From positions 23,321,022-23,385,021 of the forward strand of contig CM033399.1 of the NCBI GenBank assembly GCA_019426215.1: a DNA stretch of 64,000 bases, in the 5' to 3' direction. Below the pieces are notes generated by a model. The model was given only the letters and a program-made list of their open reading frames with translations. It searched no databases and was not told the origin of the DNA. How positions within the stretch are numbered: position 1 is the stretch's first letter; each line of letters begins with the position of its first letter. Source of the DNA: Buddleja alternifolia (Eukaryota > Streptophyta > Magnoliopsida > Lamiales > Scrophulariaceae). A program made the position numbers and the translations under genes. This document shows positions 11,578 to 23,568 of the stretch, one piece after another.

Positions 11578-13014
11578 GGGAAAATTATTGTTTAGGGAAT
11601 AGGAAGGTTCCAAATTTATAAAGACACAACAATTCTTAAGTAATTAGGGAAAAGGGATTCCTAAACTTTACAAATTACTAAAATGGTAAATTCAATGCAA
11701 AATCATATTTGTGTCGCCTATTTCATCTTTTTTTTTTTTTTGAAATTATCCATATTCTTCATTTATTAATTTTTCATTCATCACAAATGAAGTTTAACTT
11801 TTTTTCCTTACAAAGCTACCCAATTGATTTATCAAAAATTACAAGTAATATTCTATTGTATGTATGAAATAAATTTACAACACTTAAAAATACTTTAAGA
11901 TAATTAAACATTACATTAAATAAAGTTTTTAATTTTATTTATGAGTAACAACTTCAGAAGATGCAGTTATGTAACAAGAAATGAGAGATTAAGAAAATAT
12001 TAGATAGTATACCAAACAATGCAATGCAGTTATGAATTTTAAATGACTTAGAAAAATGATGTTTGATAAACTATATATATGATACTTCATATTATGACAA
12101 AATAATAATTAAAACAATTAGCTCTATGATGCATCAAATTATCATAAGTAATTATCTTTTCATGGATAGTATCTTAATTAAAAGAACCACCAAAATGAAT
12201 TTTTTCTAATCAATTCTTTATGAATAATGTCGAAATTTGCATAGTTTTCTATCACATTTATCCTTAACGATCATTTGTATGATCATAGTTCTAATTGCAT
12301 GCTTTGTTGTGTGAAAAAATTATTCAGATCATGGTTATTAATTAAAAAAATTATTATATTAAGGTTCAGTATTTTTAATTAAAACTGTTCAAGGGATATA
12401 GTTAAAGGCATTTAATTACAACGCCATAGATGATGAAGTTATCATAAAATAATATTGTGTTGCATGAATACAAAATCGTTATTTATAAAGAAAAACTTAT
12501 ATATTATTATTTTTAATTATTTTAAATTTTTAGATGTGTTGTACAATTTTCCCAACTTATATTGCATTTCTTATTCAATGTTGATGGGTCAATTTGTACA
12601 AATGAAGATAAATAAACTTTAATTAGTTATGAAAGAAAATTGAGTGAGTGAATAATTTGTATTTTTCTAGGAAACATATGAAGTAGGTAAAGACAAAATG
12701 ATTTTGCATTGAATTTGTCATTTTCATAATTTGTTTCAAACATACAACAGAATGTTACTTGTATTTTTTGAACGAAAAATGTATAGGAAAAAAAGTTAAA
12801 TTTCATTTGTGATGAACGAAAAATTAATAAGTGAAGAATATGGATAATTAAAAAAAAGAGATGAAATAGGTGACACAAATATGATTTTGCATTGAATTTA
12901 CCATTTTAGTAATTTGTAAAGTTTAGGAATCCCTTCTCCCTAATTAGTTAAAAATTGTTGTGTCTTTATAAATTTGAAATCTTCCTATTCCCTAAATTAA
13001 ACAATAATTTTCCC
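11578..13014. mobile_element. Mutator-like non-autonomous element, 1.4 kb, long terminal inverted repeats
   Basis: Begins gggaaaattattgtttaggg and ends with the inverse, ccctaaattaaacaataattttccc (pattern; last 25 bases). The inverted repeats extend roughly 235 bp inward, reaching ttcatcacaaatgaagttta and its inverse near 12790. Flanks are taatatgtt (11569-11577) and ttatatgtt (13015-13023), matching at 8 of 9 positions. No transposase is encoded. It interrupts the 22-bp array. Confidence 0.8.
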
Positions 13015-13023
13015 TTATATGTT

Positions 13024-13123
13024 CATTCATATGTAATAATACGGCATTTTATTTGTAACCATACGTCAATTGATGTGTAGCAATAAGTCAATTTATATGT
13101 AACCATACGTCATTTGATATGTA
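13024..13123 (+). repeat. 22-bp TACGTCA array, continuation
   Basis: About four to five more units (for example ccatacgtcaattgatgtgt) between the Mutator-like element and the LTR-like insertion that starts at 13124. Confidence 0.85.
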
Positions 13124-13950
13124 TGTTGATATAGAAAATTTGTCACAATATATCAACCACATATGATATTAGTCAATATGGTATTAATTAAATGGACAAA
13201 CACCATTAATTATTTTTATCATATTAAAATATAAATGAAGGCTAATTATCATTAACATGATAGATATTGATGCATGAAGGAAGTGTGGGTTTCTAGAAAA
13301 GCCATCGGCTACAAAGTGGATGGGAATTGTTAAGCTTTATCTTCAAATAAAATATGGTTACATGGTGATCATATGGTTTATCCTATAAGCTTGATTATCT
13401 CAATGGCCATGATGAGTTTGGCAAAGGAAGAAGTCTTGGAATAAATCCTCATTTGTCAACTAAGCAGCCTGGTGACCTAAGGAAAACGGGGACTAAGTTA
13501 ACTCTCTATCCACACGTGATGGGCTACAGGATAAGCTCAAATTATCAAAGTGATAATAATCTCTTGGCAACTAACAAACTCCAGCTCTTATGCTTATTTA
13601 AAGTGCTGCTGCTAACCATCTAAAAAAAAAACCGGAGGTAAATGCCATACATACTCACGGCAGAAACAAAGAAAGAGAGATTGAAAGCTAAATAGCAGAC
13701 ACACCAACATACACATGGCCGAAGAAGCAAAATCAATCTGAAGTGCTTGCAAACTCTACTGCTTTTAGAGAAGTGCTTATAAGTGAAAAATAAGCAGAAT
13801 CACTTGAAAAACAAAAATGAATAGTGTTTGCAAAGACAAGCAGAAAGTAGAAAAAAGATACAGAGACTATTTGCAAATAGAAGTGATTATCAATTAGCTT
13901 TTTTGCAGAAAGTACAATATTGCCCCTAAAATAAAATAAAAATCATAGGC

Positions 13951-14130
13951 TATGTTTGGTTACGTTTTCAACACCATTTTCGCCAGAAATTTTCGCCCGA
14001 CATCGTTTGGATCACACAATTTTCATCCGAAAAAGTTGTTAATTTTTCTTCAAAAAAAACATCATCATTATGTCTCCCACTTTTTCTCACTCTCACGTTC
14101 TCTCTCTCACTTTCTCTCTCTCTCTCATAT

Positions 14131-14161
<31 letters not shown>

Positions 14162-14189
14162 TATGGAAGACGACATCCACAATGTCGTC

Positions 14190-14225
<36 letters not shown>

Positions 14226-14984
14226 TATATTTAGAAGACGACATCTAAGATGTCGTCTTCACTTTATATATATATATATATATATATAAAGATATATATA
14301 AAGAAAATTGAAGACGACATCTTCAATGTCGTCTTCAATTTTCTTTTTTTTTTTATTTTCGTAAATTAAATATAATATTATAATTAAAAATAATTTTATA
14401 TATATATATATTTTATACAATCAGAATAAATAAAAAAAATAAACGAAATTGAAGACGACATTTCTTAAATTTTCTTTTTTTTATAATTTTTGTAAATTAA
14501 ATATAAATTTATAATTAAATATAATTATATATATATATATATATATTTTATATATAATTTGAAGAAGGAAAAAAGCAAATTGAAGACCACATTTTCGTCT
14601 TCAATTTTTTTTTAAATTAAATATAATTTTTTCTATATATACATATATATATATATATAGTTACAATATATATTACTATTACCTACATATATACATAAAT
14701 TTGTACATATATACATATATATTTATCTATATAATTATTATTACAATCTCAATATTATATTATAACTTTTAATTATTGACAGACAAAAACTTACATGATT
14801 TGACAGCTACAGTAATTTATGTTCCCTCTGAAAACAAAACCAAACACTATCTCACCAAAAAATACTCAAAAATCAACTCCCAAAACATAACCAAACATTA
14901 TCCCATCAAAATTGCACGTGTCCCCATAAAATTTTCACCAATAATTTTCACCAAAATACCATCCCAAAACATAACCAAACATAA
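13951..14984. mobile_element. inner MITE with TIR tatgtttggttatgtttt and an array of GAAGACGACAT hairpins
   Basis: The left end tatgtttggttacgtttt is the inverse of the right end aaaacataaccaaacata. Inside are three near-perfect palindromes built on gaagacgacat...atgtcgtcttc (14166-14192, 14234-14260, 14303-14343). Two decayed copies lie near 14449 and 14580. All are spaced by (AT)n runs. The element is nested in the foldback element above. Confidence 0.6.
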
Positions 14985-15690
14985 CCATAGTTTCTTCACA
15001 TTATAATCCTACTACTTTTTTAACAAAATACCCCTAAAGACATATGTTTATGAAATAATATTGATTTTTGAAGGATAGTCAATATATTCTACAAGTGTCC
15101 GTCACATGCTCACATTCAATTTTTTTTATTTCTCTTATCTTTCTTTTTAAGTCTTTCCAGATCTCATTGGCTTGCAATAAGCATTTTAACAAATATTATA
15201 AACATAAAAATAATTTAACAATAAAAATTAATTATTTTTTAATAAGAGTACATGATATAGGCTAGGTTGGCAGTTTTGGATTTTCAGAACTCTTGGCCTT
15301 GAAATATCTCTTGATTTCATTAATATCCAACTACTAAAATATAATTAATTTAATTTCCAACAAATCAAGTAGGAATCCTAGGAAAGGGATGAACGATTTT
15401 ACATTAAGAAACTACTCTACCGATATTTTTGTGAATTTTAACGTTAATTTTTTTTAAAAAAAGATTTAGGGACTAATATGGGAACATGTGAATATTTTCA
15501 AGGATAAAATTGTCATAAAAAATTTATTTTAACTGCAGGAATTTAAAAAACACCTAGAAGCACCCCCTACCCAACTTGGAGCTTTTGACTTCTGGGAGCT
15601 TAATTTTAGAGAATCAGAAGCAAAAGCAGGATTTGCAAACATTACAAAATTGTTTTTTTTTAGCTAAAAGCTCAAAAGTGCTTTTGTTTA
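14985..15690. other. AT-rich filler inside the nested foldback element
   Basis: No gene or further terminal repeat was recognised. Short open frames are AT-rich and unsupported. Confidence 0.4.
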
Positions 15691-16194
15691 GAGTTTGCAA
15701 ACACTCCCTTAGTGTGTTGTTCAAACAATTTTAGCACATGATTCACGTTTGTTGGGCATACGGGTTCATCAAAGAAGAAAAGAAAAGGAGATTGAGCCAG
15801 TACGTAAACAGATCTTGGCAAATTGTGTCGTCGTTTTTATTCATGGCTAGGTAAAATGTATCCTGCTATCCTAGTTACGATATATGCATGTAGACATGAA
15901 TCATGATGTCATTTTCTCTTATTGAAATGAAGGTTTTATTTCTTTAATGTTTTCTTATGTCTTATATAATTTAGTTTAATTTCTTTAATCGGAGGTAGTC
16001 TAAACGCGTAATTAACGGTTAACATTTATGTTAACCGGGAATGAGTTGAACCCACTCAAATAATAACCCTGTTCATATAAACGAACGAGGGGGATTTCTT
16101 GACCAAAAGTTTCGAGTATTCTTTTACTTGGATTTTGCAAAATATAAAACGGAAATCAAATACTATTTCTCGAAATTTTTGTGTCATTAATGTG

Positions 16195-16480
16195 ATAATA
16201 CGTCAAGTCATATATAATAATACGGCATTTGATATGTAACTATACATCAAGTGATATGTAGTCATACATTAATTTATATGCAACCATACTTCAATTGATG
16301 TGTAGTCATACGTCAATCTACATGTAACCATGCGTCATTTGATATGCAATAATATGTCCATTCATGTGTAAGAATAATACGGAAAATCATACATCAATTG
16401 ATATGTAGTAATACGTTAATTTTTATGTAATCATTCGTTATTTGATATGTAATAATACGTCATTGTATATGCATCGTATT
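16195..16480 (+). repeat. 22-bp TACGTCA array, last part of left arm
   Basis: Units such as taatacgtcaagtcatatat and ccatgcgtcatttgatatg follow the LTR-like insertion. The array fades out near 16480. Confidence 0.85.
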
Positions 16481-17149
16481 AGTTGTAACATTACATTTTT
16501 ACTTTTTAATGATACGTCATAAATGAATAATATTAAATATGTATAATCATATGTATAAGTATCTCAAAACTATAAACACGTACACATATATTCAAATAAT
16601 AACTAATAGTAGTGTGGATACACATAGTGTTTAGTATATCTATTTTCATTATATAGTTGTTTATCAAAACTATAGTTCAACATTTGTTGATTAATTGCAT
16701 ATTTTGCTCCAAGTATGTTGTTTAACGCACCTTCATAACATTATAAATAAATATTATTAAATGTATAATATGCCTAAGTATAATCATGTGCATGAGTATC
16801 TCATAACTACTAACTCACATGAAAAGTCAAGTGATCACTATCAGTAGTATATGTGAAGATTAAGTCTTGGAAACACAAAGTAATACTAGTTAGTGAAAAA
16901 ATGTGCATTGAATTATATTAAATTAATAATTTGCTTAGATATATGTGAACATTGAATTTCGAAACATTTAGTTTTAGGGTATGTGGTGTCATAGTGTTTA
17001 AGATTTAGTGTTTAAGGGTTAGGGATTAAGGTTTAAGGTTTAGCGTATGTGAAGATATAATGAAGTACATTATAATTCACAATGAAGTATGTTATGCATT
17101 TTGATCTTGTATGTATACTTAAGAGTGTAGATGTTTGATACATAACGAC
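16481..17149. other. spacer between the two inverted arms of the 22-bp array
   Basis: About 670 bp without open frames. It holds a telomere-like degenerate stretch (about 16996-17043; gtttaagggttagggatt then aaggtttaaggtttag). Otherwise nothing was recognised. Confidence 0.5.
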
Positions 17150-18382
17150 ATATAGTGACGTAATATTATTTTATTTCAACTGACGTATTGTTTCATATTA
17201 ATTGACGTACTTTTATATATTAATTGACGTATTAGGACATTAAAAGTGACGTATTAGTAAATAAAATCGACATATGATTTCATACAAAGTGACGTATATT
17301 TTTCATATCAATTGGCGTATTTTTTCTCTATTATTTGACGTATTTGTACATTAAAAATAACGTATTACAACATTAAACAGACAAATTATTTCATACAAAG
17401 TAATGTATGATTTCATATTTTTGACGAATTTTTCTCTATTAATTGACGTATTTGTATATTAAAATTGATGCATTAGTTTATTAAATCGACGTATTATTTC
17501 ATTTCAACTGATGTATGATTTCATATTAATTGACGTATTTTTATCTAATAATTGACGTATTCGGACATTAAAAGTGACGCATTTGGTACATAAAATGGAA
17601 GTATTACTTCATACAAAGTGGCGTATGATTTCATGTCAATTGACATATTTTTCTCTAGACGTATTTGTACATTAAAAGTGATGTATTAGTATATTAAATG
17701 GGCGTATTATTTCATACAATGTGGCATATGATTTCATATCAATTGACATATTTTTCTCTATTAGTTGACATATTTGTACATTAAAACTGATGTAGGATTG
17801 CATTAAGTGGACGTATTATTTCATACAGAATAACATACGATTTCATATCAATTGACATATTTGTCTCTATTAATTGACGTATTTGTACAAGGTGACATAT
17901 TAGTATATTAAATGGACGTATTATTTAATACAAAGTAATATATGGTTTCATATTAACTGACGTATTTTTCTCTATTAATTGACATATTTGTAGATTAAAA
18001 TTGATGTATTAGTACATTAAATGGACATATTATTTTATTTTAACTGACATATGATTTCATATCAATTGACATATTTTTATCTATTAATTGACGTATTTGG
18101 ACAATAAAAGTGACATATGGAAGTATTAATTCATACAAAGTGGCGCATGATTTCATGTTAATTGATGTATTTTCCTCTATTAATTGACGTATTTTTACAG
18201 AAAAGTGAGGTTTTAGTATTTTAAATGGACGTATTATTTCATACAAAGTAACGTATTTCTTATCAATTGACATATTTTTTCTATTAATTGATGTTTGAAT
18301 GTATTAAATGGACGTAATACTTCATTTCAATTAACATATGATTTCATATCAATTGACGTATTTTTATCTATTAATTGACGTA
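17150..18382 (-). repeat. right arm of the TGACGTA array, ~108-bp higher-order repeat
   Basis: About ten copies of a ~108-bp unit, each made of five 21-22-bp subunits. The subunits read, in order, gtgacgtattagtacattaa, gacgtattatttcatacaaa, tgacgtatgatttcatatca, tgacgtatttttctctatta and tgacgtatttgtacattaaa. The third subunit type recurs about every 97-111 bp from 17269 on. Orientation is opposite to the left arm, and the subunits are similar to left-arm units on the reverse strand. It stops abruptly where LTR A begins. Confidence 0.9.
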
Positions 18383-19992
18383 TGATAGGAGTCATTTTTA
18401 CGTGTTTTTAAGCCCCTTGCGTTTATGTTTTAGGTTCATTAATCGCTGGATTCTGTTACTCGTGCGTTTAATTCGTGCATTAAGTGATTTCAGGCCTTAA
18501 GTGGATACAATCGAAGAAAGGGCGAAAAAATGACGTATAAAACAAGTTTTGGCCAAGATGATTCGCATCTCCATGCCCAAGCGTAGCCATAATCACGCCT
18601 GGGCACCTAAACAAGCAAGAAATAAGCTGGAGTTACGCAGAAGGGAGCCTAGGCGCCATTTTCCCACGCTTGGGCGTCAAATTCGCCACACCTTTCATGT
18701 TTGAGCACCATTTATGTATGTTTATAGACCGAATTCGATAAAGTGTCTTTCCACAAAGTTGTATATTCATGTCTTCTCTTCATGTGAGAACTTGAATGAT
18801 TCAAATCGGAGGTCTGTGGAGAAAATACGATTGTTGCGCTGAAAAGCAGAAAAACAGTTTAGAGTTCAAATTGGGCGCCACTTTCTCACGCCTAGGCGCC
18901 ACAACCACCGCGCCTACGTGCCATTATTCGCGCCTGAGCACCATGCAACTTATTCCCCAAGTCATTTGTGCCATGTAGGCCGTGCTTAGGCGCCGAACTA
19001 CCCGCACCTAGGCGCCTCTGCAATCGTTTTTGAACCTATAAAGCCAAATTTTCAGCACATTACTGAGGGTTCGAAATCTGGGAGATTGGAAGCATTTTTC
19101 TGGGTTTTGGGCCATATTTTCACCTACCTTGAAGGGCAAGAAGAAGATAAGAGCTAAGAATTGAATCTCCACTCGAGGATCCATCACCATTCAACTTTTT
19201 AGGGAGTTTATTCATTGTTTATTGCATTTTGTATTTACACTTATGTATATGAATATGTTGAATTGTTCAATGTTGATGGTTATGGGTTAAATTCATATGG
19301 CTAGGGCCTTGTAAGAATTGATTTGTGACTCATTCGTATTATTGATAATCGTTGAATTAATTCCTATGTTGCTATGTGTTATGAATTTGTGCTTATGTTT
19401 CTTACATGTGATTGATCACCATATGTATGATTTATTGCCTAATTTAGCGCTTTGAGAAAGACTTAAACTAGGGTGCAAAGGATTTATAACATCACCGAAC
19501 CAAATAAGAGTTGCCCTTGACATAGGTAAAGACTCCCGGGTGAAGTCGTTCGATTCTAATCGAGTAAAATCTAGTTGTTTAATGCATACTTAGAGCTTAA
19601 ATTTCCGGGTAGACATACTTAAGAAACCGCCATTTAAGTATAGGAGTCTATCACGAGACATCGGTTATTCTTTAACTTAGGAGTTTTCACCATAACAACT
19701 AGGTCTAATAATTCAACAAGAGTCTTTGTGCGAATAAGGATCAAATTAAGTCTTGCATGTGCCTTATTCCATTTTCACACTTGAGTTTCAATCCATTGCT
19801 TGTTCTTACTTTTGTTCATTGTTTACTTAATTGTTTTACTCTTACTTTACTTTAATTGTCTTTTCTCTTATTGCAAATCATAAACTGAAATCCAAGTCTC
19901 CGTGGTTCAACAACCCGGACTTATTTTGTCCATTTTTATTACTACACGTCTAGTATACTTGCTATTAAAGCACGTTAGGTTCTAACGTGTGA
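18383..19992 (+). mobile_element. LTR A: Athila-type Ty3/gypsy 5' LTR (1.6 kb)
   Basis: Starts tgataggagtcatttttacg and ends ttctaacgtgtga, just upstream of a tRNA-Asp primer binding site. It is similar to the truncated LTR C (23569-24769) and more distantly to the LTRs at 21271, 28066 and 33272. The middle contains several gcgcctaggcgc-type palindromes. The usual terminal CA reads GA. The left flank is acgta of the array. Confidence 0.8.
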
Positions 19993-19999
19993 AGTTTTC

Positions 20000-20018
20000 T
20001 GCGCCGTTGCCGGGGATC
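20000..20018 (+). promoter_or_regulatory. primer binding site, tRNA-Asp type
   Basis: tgcgccgttgccggggatc starts eight bases after LTR A. Apart from the second or third base it is complementary to the 3' end of plant tRNA-Asp plus CCA, the primer used by Athila-type elements. Confidence 0.8.
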
Positions 20019-21265
20019 GAGCCTTCCACTCCTACACCTTCTCACCCGGTTGAAGTTCCCTTACTTTCTCCCCTCTCCAAGGCTATGGAGGTAATTAATG
20101 TCCGTGATGGTAAGTTGTCCTCTAATGTAGGAGATGACATGGTTATTTGTGATAACTATGAGGTTTTTAAGCATCCAGTTGATTCTACATTATCTTTACG
20201 CATTGATTCTTTTGATCCTTTTAGTGTTGAGCTTTTTCAGGAAAGAAGAACCAAAATAATCTCCTCGAGTCCTACATCATGAACTCCAGGTTTGTCACTT
20301 CAATAGGTGAAGGAAAAAGAGCCAGAGTCCATAGCTTAGAGAATAGTCCATATCATTACCCGACGCATGGGGAAGAAAGGATGATAAGGGTGTTGATGAA
20401 CTTTAAACAAATTTTTGAGTGGATGATTGCTTGGTCCCTACTCAAGCTACTTCTCACAAACACCGAGTCAAGTTTCATTCTTGATTGGAGAGTGAACAAA
20501 ACATTCATACGTCATCCTCCCTGAGCCAACTCGGTAAAGTCAAGCTAATGATTATAAACAAGCGCTTCTTGGGAGGCAACCCAAGTTTGTAAGTTTTCTT
20601 TTCTTTTTCCTTTTGTTTTTCTCATGTTTAGTTTGTTTCTTTATGTTATGTTCAAGCATGCACTTTTGGCATGCTTTTCTTTGAGTCTTGATGGTTTTGT
20701 ATTATGAGTACATGACATGTAGTAGCCGAGTTTTGCTTTGAAAAATCTTTCATTGTGGATTTGAGCTTGGAATGGATTTCATGTGAATAAGGTTTGCTTT
20801 TCAGCATCCTTGGTGCAAGTACTCTCATTTACCCTTTTTGAGTGCTTATGGTTGGGTCAACATTAAGGGCAATGTTGAGTTGAAGTTTGGATGGGGTATA
20901 TGAGTAGTTGTTATCGATTTTATGTGTCATGTGATCTTATTTTTAGCTCAAGTTTGGAGGGAATCATTGCTATTGCATGTGTTTTGTTCTATTTTTTGTG
21001 AAAATTCAAGCATAACAAATTTTTGTTCTTGGATGTTAGATTGCTAATAGATGCAATTAGACTTGAGAACTCGAGACAATGGCATGATATCTTGTATATT
21101 TCTATTAATGGTCTAAAATGAAAAATTACACATCTTGATTATGCTCATTTCAACCTTAGTTGAGAGTCAATCTTCCTTAGATGATACACGTTGCACATAA
21201 GTCGAAGGTAGAAGGATTGAAAAGGGTTCCCCATCTCGAGACATGTGAGGAGCACCCCCGGATAT
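20019..21265 (+). mobile_element. shortened internal region of the Athila-type element
   Basis: Only about 520 bp separate the primer site from the conserved segment aacaagcgcttcttgggagg (20558-20577), which in the related element (28066-34662) follows the protease gene. Gag and protease are therefore deleted. Two short open frames (19989-20282 and 20279-20524) are left and resemble nothing I recognise. The rest is the 3' untranslated part, shared with 24770-24899. Confidence 0.65.
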
Positions 21266-21270
21266 ATTAA

Positions 21271-22627
21271 TGATAAGAGGCGTTTTTACGTGTTTTTAAG
21301 CCTAGGATCTGATATTGTTGGAGTTATTTATTGCCTAAATCATGCCACAGTTGCATTTAATTGGGGTGTTAAGTGATTTCAGGTGATAAACGAGAGCACA
21401 CGAAGAAAAAGGCGAAAAACGGTGCACGACACTTTTTGAAGCCTGTCGACCACGCCCAGGCGCCGATCTGACCACGCTCGGGCGCTGATCAAGAACAACA
21501 AACTTGATCCCTGTTGACCGCGCCTCGGCGCCGCACTACCCGCGCCCGAGCGCCGTACTATCCACGCCTGGGCGCCGCCGGACTTCTCCCCCAAGAAAAG
21601 TATGCCACGTAGGCCGTGCCTAGGCGCCGTATTTCCCGCGCCTAGGCGCCGGCGTAACCGTTTTTCAATTGTTTAAAAGCCAAATTTCAGATGGGAACCA
21701 GGGGGTTCGAAAATCTGGGAATTGGAGACACTTTGCTGGGTTTTTGAGCCACAATTTCATCAACAATTGAAGGGGAAGAAGGGGGATTGAGCTAGAGATT
21801 GAAGCTACAAGCAAGGACTCATCATCATTCAAGACTTAGGGAGTTTCTTTTGCATTTCATTTACATGTTTATGTTAATAGCTATGTATATGATTGTTTTA
21901 GACCTTCTTGAGCTATTGAATATGAGCTAATCTTGTAGAACTAAGGCCATGTGAAGGCCTAATTGACAAATCATTATATGTGAAGTTAATTTTCGTATTA
22001 ATTCTCCTATTGCTTTGTGTGTTGATTTTGTGCTTTTATTCCAATCATGTGTTTGATCACCATATGCTTGCTATTGTGCCTAATCTAGTCATTCGAGAGA
22101 AGATAGGTTAGGGTTCAAAGAAATCAACACATCATCCGAAACTAATGTGGAATTGCTCCTAGAAATAGGTAAAGATTTCCGGGTGCTGTTAGCCGGATTT
22201 ATCCGGGGAAGCTCTAGAACGTTAATGCGTGGTTATTGATTAGATTCTCGGATAGACATATTTAGAGAACCGTTAATCAATCATAGGATTGTTATGTGCC
22301 GAGACATCGGGTAATAGTTAATTAAGGAGTTTCCACCAAAGCAATAGGAGTCTAATAATTCGAAGAGTAGCTCACGTATATTGATGCGTAGATTAGGTTG
22401 TAGCATGTGCCTTAGTCGTTTATCGCTCTTGAGTTTTAATCTATAGTCTGTTTCTCTTTGTTCTTCGCTTGTTTCTCATTATAGTGCAATTTACTTTCGT
22501 CCATTTTCATTAATCAAAAGTTAAAAATCCAAGTCCTTGAGGTTCGACAACCCGAACTTTTTGTCCACTTTATTACTACCGCGACTAGTACACTTGCTAT
22601 TAAAGCACGTTAAGTATTAGCGTGTCA
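21271..22627 (+). mobile_element. solo LTR B with perfect 5-bp target duplication
   Basis: A 1357-bp LTR starting tgataagaggcgtttttacg and ending tattagcgtgtca. attaa flanks it on both sides (21266-21270 and 22628-22632). The second internal copy at 24770-25746 has the same target without the insertion (gatatattaacctagattt near 24890). No internal region follows, so this is a solo LTR left by recombination between two LTRs. Confidence 0.92.
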
Positions 22628-22632
22628 ATTAA

Positions 22633-23568
22633 CCTAGATTTTTCATGTTCTTTTGAGATGATTAGTTGCTTATGGGTCCATAATTGTGTTAAATGAATGA
22701 TTGATTGAGATGAGATTGGTATGACCTCAAAAATTCGGTCACGCCAATGAGTATTGGAGGTCACCAAAGCACCATTGCCTATATACTATACTCGTTGAGC
22801 TAATTTAAGCTTTGCTCAAGCCAATCGAGAATGGGTTGAATAGAAGGCCTCGTTCTATTTCGTGGCCTTTGTCACTCGGGTGATTAAGTTTGAACGAGTG
22901 TCTTAACACTTAGCACCCTAAAACTCTCTGGTTTGGGAGTTGTTGACCCAAAGCCCGTTACATGGGTGGCAAAGAAGATCTAAAGGGGTAGAACATTACA
23001 TGAGGCCATATGTTGAGTATAAGATTAAATCGTTTCAAAGTGTGAAATGTCAATGTAAAGTGAATGGAAATGAGCTCAATTTAACCTTAAAGTTGCCTAT
23101 GATTTGATGAGCTATATGACCTATAGAAAGTTGGTAGATATGGGGAATGTTCCGAGCATGATAGGAATGCCTTTCGATCATAATGCCCTAGATCTTATCC
23201 CATTACACCCTTTGGGAATTGGTTCGATTCTAGGTGTTGAATGAGCATTGTCTTCATTTGTGTACATTTTGTTGAGCTTTATTGTTGCTTGATTCATGCC
23301 ATTGCATCATAGTTTTTCTTTCAAGTTGTCTCGGTTGGTTTGAGCTTAACATCCTTCGATTTTGAGGGTATATCTCATGCAAACCCTCACGAGACTATAA
23401 CTCACCCTTTGAGGTAACTCAAGGGTTTAAAGGCTTGTTGCACACGCTAAGTGCAACCTTTTACTCCACAAAAGCGAGTTAGTTAGTAGTTTTTTTTTCT
23501 TTTCTCCCTTGTTTGATGCTGGTCCCTTCTTATTGCTCGAGGTCGAGCAATTGATAGGTTTGGGGGGG
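22633..23568 (+). mobile_element. 3' internal region of the Athila-type element, ending in a polypurine tract
   Basis: Non-coding continuation of 20019-21265 after the solo LTR. It ends in tttgggggggtg, a polypurine tract directly before LTR C. Copied again at 24900-25746. Confidence 0.7.

Larger units (their letters stand above)
13742..15705. mobile_element. foldback DNA element with TIR agtg(c/t)ttgcaaact
   Basis: The left end agtgcttgcaaactctac and the right end gtttagagtttgcaaacact are inverse. More inverted pieces follow, including cagaaagtagaaaa and agaagcaaaagcaggatttg. A clear target duplication was not found. Nothing encoded. Confidence 0.55.
13124..16189 (+). mobile_element. LTR-like insertion (probable solo LTR) carrying nested foldback elements
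   Basis: The 22-bp array stops at 13123 and resumes at about 16190. The inserted DNA begins tgttgatatagaaaatttgt and ends near gaaatttttgtgtca, with a TATA-like ttatttaaag near 13600. Possible 5-bp flanks are atgta and atgtg (4 of 5 match). No coding region is present. The middle (13742-15705) is a later foldback insertion. LTR identity is inferred, since no second copy is in the window. Confidence 0.45.

Noticed and set aside
13124..16189. Perfect target duplication for the LTR-like insertion
   Set aside because: The best flanks (atgta and atgtg) agree at only four of five bases, and the 3' end does not fall on CA; left as provisional.
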